From Methylotenera sp. RIFCSPLOWO2_02_FULL_45_14 (lineage in GTDB: Bacteria > Pseudomonadota > Gammaproteobacteria > Burkholderiales > Methylophilaceae), in NCBI GenBank assembly GCA_001803395.1, contig MHBU01000031.1, positions 62,001-126,000 of the forward strand: 64,000 nt of DNA, written 5' to 3'. The notes beneath the pieces are model-generated. The model was not told the DNA's origin. It worked only from the letters and a program-made list of their open reading frames with translations, and searched no databases. Position 1 is the first letter of the stretch. The number at the start of each line of letters is the position of its first letter. A program made the translations under genes and the position numbers. Shown one piece after another: positions 23,762-32,220 of the stretch.

Positions 23762-24304
23762 TTGAAGTATTTTTTTACAGTATTGGCCCTGATGGCATCA
23801 ACTATTTCGTTTGCAGAAGAGCCCGTTAAATTAGGTGTGTGGTCTCGTGTGCAGGACTCTCTATCTCAAACATGGGAATCAAAAAACTATGAGCTGTATA
23901 TCCCAGTTAACACCTGGCATAACCGCAACTACTATACTTCAGAAAAAATTGATTCATATAATGAGCAACCTTGGGGTTTAGGCATAGGTAAATATCGATT
24001 CGATGATGATGGCGATTGGCATGCTTTATACGTAATGACATTTCAGGATTCGCATAATGACGTGGAGCCTGTTGCGGGCTATGCTTTTCAAAACATATGG
24101 CGTCCTGCTGATGATTTCCGTTTAGGTGTCGGCTACACTGTTGGGGTGACAATGCGTCAAGACATGCATTATTTGCCTACCCCGGTGATTGCTCCGCTTA
24201 TGTCCGTAGCATATAAGAAAATAGCAGTGCAATCCACTTACATTCTAGGTGGTGAAGGCCATGGTAACATTCTGTTTACTTGGTTGCGTTGGCAGCTTCA
24301 GTAG
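23762..24304 (+). CDS. pagP: Lipid A palmitoyltransferase PagP
   Basis: Outer-membrane beta-barrel enzyme that moves palmitate from phospholipids to lipid A. 180 residues with a signal peptide (ending ISFA), amphipathic start helix and eight-strand barrel. Recognised by NTWHNRNYYT (catalytic His), YNEQPWGLGIGKYRFDDDG, and FQDSHNDVEPVAGYAF (catalytic Asp-Ser pair), ending with an aromatic WLRWQLQ. The start codon is TTG with GGAAAT upstream, so it may be weakly translated. It belongs with the envelope-stress theme of this region. Membrane stress or acid often controls pagP elsewhere; no such site is evident here. Confidence 0.9.
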   Translation: MKYFFTVLALMASTISFAEEPVKLGVWSRVQDSLSQTWESKNYELYIPVNTWHNRNYYTSEKIDSYNEQPWGLGIGKYRFDDDGDWHALYVMTFQDSHNDVEPVAGYAFQNIWRPADDFRLGVGYTVGVTMRQDMHYLPTPVIAPLMSVAYKKIAVQSTYILGGEGHGNILFTWLRWQLQ

Positions 24305-24405
24305 TTTGGTACAGTTTTTTTTAATGATTCATTCGCTGTTTTTTTAATTGATTAATGATGCCGAGTTGTTAGCTTTTGTTACCTAATCTGATCATCACGC
24401 CGCCA

Positions 24406-24906
24406 ATGAGCAAGTCTGCTCAGAGCTTAGCTCTGCAAACGAGTCAGCCCCATGCGCTACGCGCTATCGTATTATTCGAAACGGTCAAAGGCATTGCTGC
24501 AATCATCGTAAGTCTGGGCTTGCTAAGCCTGGCGAATCAAAATGTGCGAGATTTAACTTATTTGCTGATTTACTATTTTCATCTTGACTCGGATGCACAT
24601 TACTTCAAAACGCTGTTCGACTACTCCGATTTGCTAAGTAATGACAATTTGCGCACGGTGGTTTTAATGGCTTGGGCTTACGCAGCAATACGTTTCATCG
24701 AAAGCTATGGATTGTGGAAAAACCGTGTTTGGGCAGAGTGGCTGGCGGCGGTTTCAGGAGCCATTTATTTACCAGTTGAGATTAGACATCTCATACTGCA
24801 TACCAACGCAATTAATACTGCGGTGTTGGTGACCAATTCGGCAATAGTAGCCTTCATGGTGTACCGTCTTTGGTGGCGACGCGCTGCAGCCTTGCAACAT
24901 AGGTAA
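24406..24906 (+). CDS. DUF2127 membrane protein
   Basis: About 166 residues from ATG 24406; a TTG at 24376 would add ten residues, and neither has a strong ribosome site. Four membrane segments are visible: ETVKGIAAIIVSLGLLSLA, VVLMAWAYAAIRFIESYGLW, EWLAAVSGAIYLPVEI and TAVLVTNSAIVAFMVYRLWW. The motifs RAIVLFETVKG and RFIESYGLW..R.WAEWLA identify the DUF2127 family, whose function is unknown. Plus strand, about 100 bp after pagP. Confidence 0.85.
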   Translation: MSKSAQSLALQTSQPHALRAIVLFETVKGIAAIIVSLGLLSLANQNVRDLTYLLIYYFHLDSDAHYFKTLFDYSDLLSNDNLRTVVLMAWAYAAIRFIESYGLWKNRVWAEWLAAVSGAIYLPVEIRHLILHTNAINTAVLVTNSAIVAFMVYRLWWRRAAALQHR

Positions 24907-25013
24907 TGGCCGTCATTACTTTCAATTATTCAGGCGTTGATTGGCAGGCAAAGTTTGGTCTGACGGTTTTGCTGATCTAAGCTATTAGTCAGCACTTGTT
25001 AGATTGCAATAGC

Positions 25014-25742
25014 TTAAGTATTTTGGCGATACTGAACATCAGACAGCAGGCGATTCATTTCATTTTTGACCACGGCGTAGCACTCGCAGGCATGGGTCTC
25101 TAATCCAGACCGATCAAGCACAGAAATGTGACCACGGCGGTAATTAATCAAGCCAGCGCGCTGCAAATTGCCAGCGGCTTCCGTAATGCCTTCGCGGCGC
25201 ACACCGAGCATGCCAGCCACTAACTCTTGTGTAATGATTAAATCATTCGTCGGCATGCGATCCAGGGTCAACAAAAGCCAACGGCACAGTTGCTGCTCAA
25301 CTGAGTGGTGTCGATTACAGGCCGCGGTTTGCGACATCTGTGTCATCAGGGCTTGGGTATAGCGTAACAATAAACGCTGCAATAAGCCGCCTCGATCGAA
25401 CTCCCGTTTTAATATGCGCCGATCCAGTCGGTACGCATGCCCGGCAGTTTGTACCACCGCCGAGCTTGAGGTGGTGTCTCCACCCATAAATAGCGCAATG
25501 CCGACCATACCTTCATTGCCTACCCCCGCAGATTCAGCCGATGAACCAGACTCCATCATATAATGCAGTGACACAATCGAGGTGGTAGGGAAATAGGCGT
25601 GCTGCAACTGCATGCCAGGTTCGTAGAGTATTTCACCGAGTGGCATCAAAACCAGTTCTAGATGCGGCGCTAAAAACTCGAATTCCGCCGTTGGCAGCGC
25701 GGCGAGAAGATGGTTTTGATTCGGACTATGAGGTAATGGCAT
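25014..25742 (-). CDS. Crp/Fnr-family transcription regulator
   Basis: 242 residues: N-terminal cyclic-nucleotide-like beta barrel (about 20-130; MPLGEILYEPG, then GNEGMVGIALFMGG) and C-terminal winged helix (about 155-225; TQELVAGMLGVRREGITEAA). There is no N-terminal Cys cluster as in FNR, so the signal is not oxygen via an iron-sulfur cluster. The layout resembles the many stand-alone regulators annotated Crp/Fnr whose ligand is unknown. It lies 53 bp downstream of a receiver-PAS gene and probably belongs to that operon. The FNR-like palindrome before the cox operon could be a target of this class, but nothing here proves it. Confidence 0.88.
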   Translation of the reverse strand: MPLPHSPNQNHLLAALPTAEFEFLAPHLELVLMPLGEILYEPGMQLQHAYFPTTSIVSLHYMMESGSSAESAGVGNEGMVGIALFMGGDTTSSSAVVQTAGHAYRLDRRILKREFDRGGLLQRLLLRYTQALMTQMSQTAACNRHHSVEQQLCRWLLLTLDRMPTNDLIITQELVAGMLGVRREGITEAAGNLQRAGLINYRRGHISVLDRSGLETHACECYAVVKNEMNRLLSDVQYRQNT

Positions 25743-25765
25743 CTTTAACCTTTGAGCTATTACAC

Positions 25766-25806
25766 ACTATTATGCACTATTATGCACTTATGCACTTATG
25801 CACTAT
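25766..25806. repeat. Short tandem repeat spanning the stop codon of the receiver-PAS gene
   Basis: ACTATTATGC twice, then ACTTATGC twice, then ACTATTTTT. Units of 10 and 8 bp are not multiples of three. The stop codon of the minus-strand receiver-PAS gene (25796-25798) lies inside the array, so a change in copy number would alter its C-terminus. Confidence 0.85.
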
Positions 25807-26623
25807 TTTTTTCGATGAGTTCTACGCCGATTCCGCGGTAACCGATAAATCGGCATGACGGGTCAAACATCGGCTCTCCGCTCACTTTGAACTTTTGTTG
25901 CAAGCCATCGGCATTAATCCGGTTGAAAATAAAATCCAGAAATGGCTTTCGGGCGGCAATTTTTGCTTGCAGTACATTCTGCTCCATCTCATTCCAGCCA
26001 GTTACCTTACCATCACTAGTTTCTCCCATCAATGAGTTGACCTGAATTCCGAGCATCTCTCGCACTGGGCCTGAAACCTTGGTGAAGTTCATATTTTCAT
26101 CCTGCTCCCAGTACCAGTCTGAGGCCAGTTCGGTCAGACTGCGATAACGCGCTTCGCTTTCGCGCAGTTCGGCAGTGCGTTCCAATACGGTTTGTTCTAG
26201 CACTTTGTTGTAATTTTCAAGTTTTTTGTACAACAGCCGCACTTCCAGCATGTTGTGAATACGCGTTTTCACTTCAACTAAGTCAAACGGTTTGCTGATA
26301 AAGTCCTTTGCGCCTGCTTGCAAGGCGCGCAGCTTGTGACTCGGTTGGGCAGTGAGCACGAGCACCGGAAGGTATGCATCTTTCTCATTTGTCTTAAGTG
26401 CTTTCATCACTTGGAATCCATCCATTTCCGGCATCTGCAGGTCTAGCAGAATCAAGTCGTAATGGTGTTTATGGTGCAGTATGCAGACTTCCTGCGGAGT
26501 CATCGTGGAGGTAACAGATGTGTAACCTGACTCACTCAGCAATTGCTCAAGCAGACTGATATTGGACTCCTGATCATCTACAATCAAGATGCTGGCATTA
26601 AGAATTTCTGCTTCAGTAATCAT
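25796..26623 (-). CDS. Response regulator: receiver plus PAS domain, possibly shortened
   Basis: 275 residues. The receiver domain (about 10-125) has acidic pocket VDDQES, phosphoacceptor Asp near residue 58 in DLILLDLQMPEMDG and the conserved Lys in FISKPFD. A coiled-coil linker (about 130-160) is followed by a PAS domain (about 160-270; ASDWYWEQDENMNFTKVSG to YRGIGVELIEKN). In most relatives this arrangement continues into a GGDEF, EAL or kinase output, so an output domain seems to be missing. The stop codon lies in a tandem repeat. Five bases separate it from the hybrid kinase upstream, which is its likely partner. Confidence 0.85.
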   Translation of the reverse strand: MITEAEILNASILIVDDQESNISLLEQLLSESGYTSVTSTMTPQEVCILHHKHHYDLILLDLQMPEMDGFQVMKALKTNEKDAYLPVLVLTAQPSHKLRALQAGAKDFISKPFDLVEVKTRIHNMLEVRLLYKKLENYNKVLEQTVLERTAELRESEARYRSLTELASDWYWEQDENMNFTKVSGPVREMLGIQVNSLMGETSDGKVTGWNEMEQNVLQAKIAARKPFLDFIFNRINADGLQQKFKVSGEPMFDPSCRFIGYRGIGVELIEKNSA

Positions 26624-26628
26624 GATGC

Positions 26629-29600
26629 TTATTCCTTTTCGGCTACTAGAGCTGCTGCTGTTTCCGCAAATTTTAGTGCCAGGTCCAGTGTTTCCATGAA
26701 TTCGTTGACCTTGATCGGTTTGGTGAGATAACGGAAAAATCCAGCCTCCAGCCCTTTTTCAATATCGCGTGGCATTGCATTAGCACTGAGCGCAACCACT
26801 GGAATGTGCGCTGTTACGGGGTCGTCAACCAACATTTTAAGCGCATCAATACCGCTGATGCCAGGCAGATTGATGTCCATCAGGATGACATCCGGCAGGG
26901 TGGCGCGCGCAAGTTTGACACCTTGCCTACCATTTCTCGCACTCAATAGGCGGATATCGGGTCGTCGCGCAATAATATCTTCGACCAGCATTAGATTTGC
27001 AGGATTGTCCTCAACGTAGAGCAGAGTGCGCAAATGTGCATCGCTCTGCGCTTGCGCTTGGATGACAGCGTTATGTTCATTTTCCTGGTCAGTAGCTTGT
27101 GACTCAGTCACCAGATTTAGATCAGCCCAGTCCTGTTCAGCAACATGCAGTTCAGCTAAGTCCAGTTCAATCCAGAACACACTACCCTTGCCGACAGTGC
27201 TTTCAACGCCTATCTTCCCCTTCATTAAATCGATCAACCGCTTGCATACCACTAAGCCGATGCCTGTGCCTTCTTCGGACTTTGCCTTCTGTCCAAGTCG
27301 ATTGAATGGCTGGAAAAGCTGCATAAGCTGTTCTGAAGTCAGTCCAGCACCAGTATCACAGACGCTGATGCGAACCGAATCAAAGGGGGTCAGGGTGCAT
27401 TCTACGGTAACCGTTCCGTTTACCTTGTTGTATTTAATCGCGTTGGATAAAAGGTTGATAAGAACCTGCTTCACACGTGTCCGATCGCCTTTGACGCAAT
27501 AGGGGGTTTCGGGAAAAGTCACGTTGATACCACGTTTTTGCGCCTGCGGCTCTATCATGGCCTCGCATTCATGCAAGATATCTGCCAGCAATACTGGTTC
27601 TAGCGACAGTGTCAGTTTGCCGGACTCAATCAGCGCGAGATCGAGGACTTCATTGATCAATTCCAATAAGTACCAGCCAGCCTTAAGAATCTGATCGACG
27701 CTTTTCTTTTGAGCAGGCGTCGGTGGCGGTGTTCCAGATTCTATGAGTTGGGCAAAGCCGAGTATCGCACCGAGCGGTGTGCGCAGTTCATGACTCATGC
27801 TGGAAAGAAAGTCTGATTTTGCGAGGTTGGCTTTTTCCGCCACGAACGTAGCGCGTTCAAGCTCAGCATTTTTATCCTGCAATGCCTGATCGAGTAGCGT
27901 TCGCTCTGCTTCCACCTGTTTGCGCGCAGTATTATCCGTACCGATTAGCAGGTAACCGATAATAGCGTTCTGCGCATCACGCAAGGCAGTGACCGACACC
28001 ACCGCTGGAAAACGACTGCCATCTTTACGAATATAGGTCAGCTCGTAAATATCCTCAATACCGCGTGAGGCTTTGAACACCAACGCCTCAAAACCTGGTG
28101 TAATGGTGGTATCAAGCTCGACGCTCAAGGTCTTGGCACGGGCGATTACTTCTTCCGGATCAGAAATTTCAGCTGGCGTGATCTTGTTCATAACCTCTGC
28201 GGCTGTGTAGCCCAGCATGCGTTCTGCGCCGACATTAAAAATCTGAATAACACCCTTGGCATCGGTAGCAATACTGGAAAAATTGGCGCTGTTAAAAATC
28301 GCACTCTGCAAAGCGCCAGCCTTGAGTAGCGCTTCTTCCGCCTGTCTGCGCGCGGTGATGTCGCGCAATATGCAAGTAAAATAACGCTCGCCACCCAGCC
28401 ACATTTCGCTTACTGCTATTTCCAACGGGAAAGGGCTGTTATCCTTGCGCCAGCCGATAACTTCGCGTCCGAGGCCGACGGCGCGGGCCTCATCGCTTGC
28501 ACTGTAATGCTGGAGTGAACCATTGCGCTGTTCTTGATCAAGTTCGGGGATGAGTGTACTAAAGTTTAATCCAGTGAGTTCTGTGGCGCTGAAGCCAAAC
28601 ATGCGCTGGGCAGTTGGGTTAACGGTTTCAATAATGCCGTCACGAGCATGTAGCGTGATGATGCCGTCAGCCACGGTATTAAGAATCGTCTGAATCAGTG
28701 CGGCGTTGTCGCGCAAAGCCTGCTGCACAGCATATTCCTCGCTGACATTACGGAATACCAATACGGCACCGACTACCTGACCATCACGGTCGCGAATCGG
28801 TGCGCAGCTGTCGGCGATATCGCACTCGCTACCATTGCGCGCAATGAGTACGGTGTGGTTAGCCAAGCCTTGTATCGTGCCGTGCGCCAAAGTTGCTATC
28901 ACTGGGATAGTGGCCGCTAAACGAGTTTCTTTGTTGATAATGGGAAAAATTTCGCCTATTGGACGACCAGCGGCTTCTGCTTGCGTCCAGCCGGTGAGCT
29001 TTTCGGCAAGCGGATTCAAGAGTGTCACATGCGCTTCGGCATTGGTAGTTATCACTGCATCGCCAATGGAATTGAGCGTCACTGCGAGCTTTTCTTCGCT
29101 GTCCTGCAGGGTGAGGTTGACCTGCTGTAGTCGTTTATTAGTCTCTTCTTGAATTTTGAGCAAATGCTGTGTTTCGAGAAGCACTAAATTCTTGAGCTGC
29201 TGCTGTGATTGCCGATAGATCAAATAAATGAATGCAACTGCAAACAGCGTCCATAGTAAGCCAGCGAGAATAATGACGTTAAACATACGACTCATGTTCG
29301 ATTGTAGCGCTGCATCCTTCTGCGCCAGCGCGCTTTGCTGAATCTGCGTAAAGTCAAACATCTCAGCCCGAATCGAATCCATCAATCGTTTGCCATGACC
29401 TTCGCGCACTTCTGTGGTTACGGAAGTTATTTTATTATCGCGGCGTAACTCAATGAGACGTGCCATTTCCGCCATTTTGACATCAACCAATGGCACCAGA
29501 GCGTCTAGGTGTTTATTAGCAGCGCTGATTGTGGTTAGTTTGCGCAATTTATTTAGATCGTCACCAATACTATTGCGTACCGCTAAATATGGTTGCAGAA

Positions 29601-29847
29601 AGGTCTCGTCACCAGTCAACAAATAACCGCGCTCACCAGTCTCGGCATCTTTTAATGCGGATAGTAATCCGTCAGCTTTACTTAATACAAGAGAGGCATG
29701 TTTTCGTGCATCTGCTGCTTGCTGAATCTGATTGAAAGACCATATCGATATTGCCACCGCCATTGCTACAAGCAGGACAGCTACCGCAATAAAAGTAGAA
29801 ATTTTATGAGTGGTTTTCAAGAGAAAAGGACCTTCCACCCAAAGCAA
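26629..29847 (-). CDS. Hybrid sensor histidine kinase with CHASE3, three PAS domains and receiver
   Basis: 1072 residues. Order: membrane helix (about 15-35), periplasmic CHASE3 domain (about 40-185; KDAETGERGYLLTGDE), second helix (about 190-212), coiled coil, PAS 1 (about 250-365), PAS 2 (375-495), PAS 3 (505-640). Then a HisKA domain with phospho-His in SHELRTPLGAILGF (about 684), an HATPase with LINLLSNAIKYN (about 802) and a G-box GTGIGL, and a C-terminal receiver with Asp near 987 in DVILMDINLPG. The start appears to be TTG 29847 with AAGGA upstream. It heads the operon with the receiver-PAS protein and Crp/Fnr regulator. The signal sensed is unknown. Confidence 0.92.
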   Translation of the reverse strand: MLWVEGPFLLKTTHKISTFIAVAVLLVAMAVAISIWSFNQIQQAADARKHASLVLSKADGLLSALKDAETGERGYLLTGDETFLQPYLAVRNSIGDDLNKLRKLTTISAANKHLDALVPLVDVKMAEMARLIELRRDNKITSVTTEVREGHGKRLMDSIRAEMFDFTQIQQSALAQKDAALQSNMSRMFNVIILAGLLWTLFAVAFIYLIYRQSQQQLKNLVLLETQHLLKIQEETNKRLQQVNLTLQDSEEKLAVTLNSIGDAVITTNAEAHVTLLNPLAEKLTGWTQAEAAGRPIGEIFPIINKETRLAATIPVIATLAHGTIQGLANHTVLIARNGSECDIADSCAPIRDRDGQVVGAVLVFRNVSEEYAVQQALRDNAALIQTILNTVADGIITLHARDGIIETVNPTAQRMFGFSATELTGLNFSTLIPELDQEQRNGSLQHYSASDEARAVGLGREVIGWRKDNSPFPLEIAVSEMWLGGERYFTCILRDITARRQAEEALLKAGALQSAIFNSANFSSIATDAKGVIQIFNVGAERMLGYTAAEVMNKITPAEISDPEEVIARAKTLSVELDTTITPGFEALVFKASRGIEDIYELTYIRKDGSRFPAVVSVTALRDAQNAIIGYLLIGTDNTARKQVEAERTLLDQALQDKNAELERATFVAEKANLAKSDFLSSMSHELRTPLGAILGFAQLIESGTPPPTPAQKKSVDQILKAGWYLLELINEVLDLALIESGKLTLSLEPVLLADILHECEAMIEPQAQKRGINVTFPETPYCVKGDRTRVKQVLINLLSNAIKYNKVNGTVTVECTLTPFDSVRISVCDTGAGLTSEQLMQLFQPFNRLGQKAKSEEGTGIGLVVCKRLIDLMKGKIGVESTVGKGSVFWIELDLAELHVAEQDWADLNLVTESQATDQENEHNAVIQAQAQSDAHLRTLLYVEDNPANLMLVEDIIARRPDIRLLSARNGRQGVKLARATLPDVILMDINLPGISGIDALKMLVDDPVTAHIPVVALSANAMPRDIEKGLEAGFFRYLTKPIKVNEFMETLDLALKFAETAAALVAEKE

Positions 29848-30172
29848 AATTCCTTAATAAGTGATAGTCGAGGTATTATCTGTGGCGCCTGAATTTTTGT
29901 GGAAAATGGCAGAATTGAAGTTATTTTGGGCATGACCGACCTTAGTTTAAAAGTATTTAAGTGTGTTTAGGTGTTAATTTAGTCTGATTGGTTGTGCAAC
30001 CAAAGCTGTGAAAAGTCTCCAACATAGTTATACACGCATAACGCACAATAAAATGGATTCATTTGAGTGGTTGCCAATAAGGTTTAATTGAGCTCGCATA
30101 TTTTTTTAACCATACCGGCTAATTATGGCGATTAAGCTTACGGATTTATGTACGCTATCCCACATAAGACCG
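29848..30172. other. Intergenic region, kinase upstream / MFS downstream
   Basis: 325 bp without a gene. A perfect 7-2-7 palindrome, TTGGTTGTGCAACCAA, lies at 29988-30003, about 140 bp before the kinase start. On the minus strand GTGCGTTATGCGTGTA (30031-30046) weakly resembles the shared upstream motif. Confidence 0.45.
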
Positions 30173-31399
30173 TTATTTTTTTAAAACACGGTGCAGGTCT
30201 GGCCGCAAAATGAGGAATGCCACAATCGCGAAAAAGGCAAGGCAGGCAGCCATAATGAAAGGACTAGCTGGATGCAGTAACCACAAACCTCCCGCAATCA
30301 GTGATGCAGGCAGGTAGATGATGCCTGTCACGAAGTTATATATGCCAATTGCGGATGCGCGTCTTTCTAATTCCATGTCTGCGATGAAGGCTTTGCTTTG
30401 TGCTTCGTCAATGGCGTAGAACACGCCGTAGATAATAAACAATACAATTACCTGCCATTGCGTGGTCGTGAATGCGAAGCCAAGGCTCATTATTAGATAG
30501 GTCAGATAGCCTAGTATTATCATATTAGCTTTTCCCACTCTATCACTGAGTTTTCCTATCAGCGGGGCTGCAATTACGCACGCGATGTTGAATAACGCAT
30601 AGAGCAACACAATATCCTTTACCGAGAAACCGACGTTGTGGGCGCGCAACAGTAGAAAGCCGAAACTAAAATAGGCCAGTGAAAAGATGCCTGCAGAAAT
30701 AAGGAAATGTTTGAATTCAGGGCTGAGCATTCCCCATGTATCAAACATGCTCTCTCGTTGGTGCTGGATTGCGGGTTGGTCTTTGATAAGGCTCAGCGCG
30801 ACGATGCTGAGCAAAGCAGGTACCAGTGCGACCCAGAATAGCATATGGTAAGCTGAGGCCCCATCTCCCAGCCAAGACAGTAGGCCATAGGCTATCAGTG
30901 GGCCGAAAATGGCTCCAGTCTTATCAAGTGCCTTGTGCACACCGAACGAGTAACCTCTATTTGCTTTATCGGCGACTGCCGAAAGCCAAGCATCGCGCGG
31001 AGGTCCTCGAAAACCCTTTCCCAGTCGTTCGATAACGCGAAAAGCCCCCAGTCCAACCACAGAACTGGAGACTAGTAGAATAATCTTGGCCAGCGTGGAG
31101 AAGCCATATCCTGCCAGAGCGAAAATCTTGCGCTTCCCAGTTCGGTCCGATAACCAACCTGAGAGGTAGTTCAATGAGGATGCGGAAAGGTCGGCAAAAC
31201 CTTCGACCAGCCCCAGCAATGCAGTCGAAGCTCCAGCAACGGTGGTGAAGAAAATCGCGAAGACTGAAAAAATCATCTCAGAGCTAAGGTCAGTCAGCAA
31301 ACTTACAAAACCTAGCTTGATTACGTCAGGATGTATGCCGAATTTACTTTCAGCAGGTTCAGGTGAAATTTGTTCGTGACTATCGCGGTTGCTTATCAT
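30173..31399 (-). CDS. Major facilitator superfamily transporter
   Basis: 408 residues with about 12 membrane segments, a full MFS protein. The first loop motif reads LSGWLSDRTGKRKIFALAGYG (close to the consensus motif A) and a second copy LIGKLSDRVGKANMIILGY opens the second half, as expected for the two six-helix halves. VIERLGKGFRGPPRDAWLSA is shared with a group of uncharacterised MFS proteins. GGAG precedes the ATG. It stands alone on the minus strand; the substrate cannot be inferred. Confidence 0.88.
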   Translation of the reverse strand: MISNRDSHEQISPEPAESKFGIHPDVIKLGFVSLLTDLSSEMIFSVFAIFFTTVAGASTALLGLVEGFADLSASSLNYLSGWLSDRTGKRKIFALAGYGFSTLAKIILLVSSSVVGLGAFRVIERLGKGFRGPPRDAWLSAVADKANRGYSFGVHKALDKTGAIFGPLIAYGLLSWLGDGASAYHMLFWVALVPALLSIVALSLIKDQPAIQHQRESMFDTWGMLSPEFKHFLISAGIFSLAYFSFGFLLLRAHNVGFSVKDIVLLYALFNIACVIAAPLIGKLSDRVGKANMIILGYLTYLIMSLGFAFTTTQWQVIVLFIIYGVFYAIDEAQSKAFIADMELERRASAIGIYNFVTGIIYLPASLIAGGLWLLHPASPFIMAACLAFFAIVAFLILRPDLHRVLKK

Positions 31400-31821
31400 A
31401 ATCAGGGCTCCAACAAATGATAGAACAATTTATGGGCCTGATCGAATGTAATTGACTAGGGCCATGTTGCCATTTGTCGCAGATTTGTGCAGTGGCAGAA
31501 AGTTTCTTCATTATGTGCTTAATTGGTGTGTCCGTGGAAGACGGGTTAGTTCATACGTAAATATTTGAAGCAAAGAAACCGATGTTAAATCACCTAGGTA
31601 CTTTTTAGCTAAAATAAGTTTTTTAAAGGCTTGCTTGGTGTAGGTTTTAATTCAAAAAAATAGCTGTATTGAGACCTTTGTATGAAATTTTTAAAATAGA
31701 CGGAATCTTGTTGCAGATAATTAAAGTTAAGTTAAAATAACGAAATAAATATTTGTCTCATAAGCCATTGAATATAAATCAATGGCTATCAATTTTTTAA
31801 TCAAAGAAAAAGGAAAATACA
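31400..31821. other. Intergenic region before a small lipoprotein gene
   Basis: 422 bp of low-GC sequence between divergent genes, no gene recognised. The last part is the leader of the lipoprotein gene and carries a hairpin (31763-31787). At 31526-31545 a GTGTGTCCGTGGAAGACGGG string loosely recalls the shared upstream motif, too weak to count. Confidence 0.4.
31763..31787 (+). promoter_or_regulatory. Leader hairpin followed by T-run, attenuator-like
   Basis: AGCCATTGA, 7 bp loop, TCAATGGCT: a perfect 9 bp stem. It is followed by ATCAATTTTTTAA and ends 34 bp before the lipoprotein start codon. A hairpin plus T-run in a leader suggests attenuation or RNA stabilisation. Confidence 0.45.
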
Positions 31822-32085
31822 ATGTCAGTTTTATTACGTTCTTTATCAGTATTAGGTGTTGCAAGTTTATTGATGGTTGGCTGCGGTGAAAAAGAAGCTG
31901 CTGCACCTGCAGAAGTGGCTCCAGTTGCTGCGCCTGTGGAAGCCGCATCTGTGGAAGCTGCGCCAGTTGCAGGTGGCTATGAGCCAACCGCAGAAGAGCG
32001 CGTTCCTGGCATCACTATTGACCCGGCAACTTTAGCTGCTCAAGCGGCAGCGGCAGCTGAGCCAGCTGAAGCAGTTGCAGAGTAA
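31822..32085 (+). CDS. Small Ala/Glu/Pro-rich lipoprotein
   Basis: 87 residues. The signal MSVLLRSLSVLGVASLLMVG has its lipobox at VGC, so the mature protein starts at Cys followed by GEKEAAAPAEVAP. The mature part is almost entirely Ala, Pro, Glu and Val, with repeats of the type APVEAASVEAAPVAG, and resembles a flexible envelope spacer. AAAGGA precedes the ATG. It is a single gene closed by two hairpins, the second a classic terminator. No function is known. Confidence 0.8.
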   Translation: MSVLLRSLSVLGVASLLMVGCGEKEAAAPAEVAPVAAPVEAASVEAAPVAGGYEPTAEERVPGITIDPATLAAQAAAAAEPAEAVAE

Positions 32086-32101
32086 GTGACCCGGCACACG
32101 C

Positions 32102-32125
32102 TACTTACGACGTAATTCGTAAGTA
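32102..32125. repeat. Perfect 9 bp inverted repeat
   Basis: TACTTACGA, a 6 bp loop, TCGTAAGTA, directly after the small lipoprotein gene and before its terminator. It may protect the transcript end. Confidence 0.6.
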
Positions 32126-32137
32126 ATTTCAGCAAAA

Positions 32138-32167
32138 TAAAAAAGCACGCGCTAAGCGTGCTTTTTT
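32138..32167 (+). terminator. Rho-independent terminator, bidirectional
   Basis: AAAAAAGCACGC, a GCTAA loop, then GCGTGCTTTTTT. With flanking A and T runs it can end transcription from the lipoprotein gene and from envC on the opposite strand. Confidence 0.93.
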
Positions 32168-32220
32168 ATGGCTTGGATTTTATGGCTTGATTTTATAATT
32201 TGGCATTAGGGTTTTGTTAT

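Noticed and set aside
31526-31545. Additional copy of the shared stress motif before the small lipoprotein gene
   Set aside because: Only the outer GTGTG and AGACGG parts match, the spacing is wrong and the distance to the start is about 280 bp.
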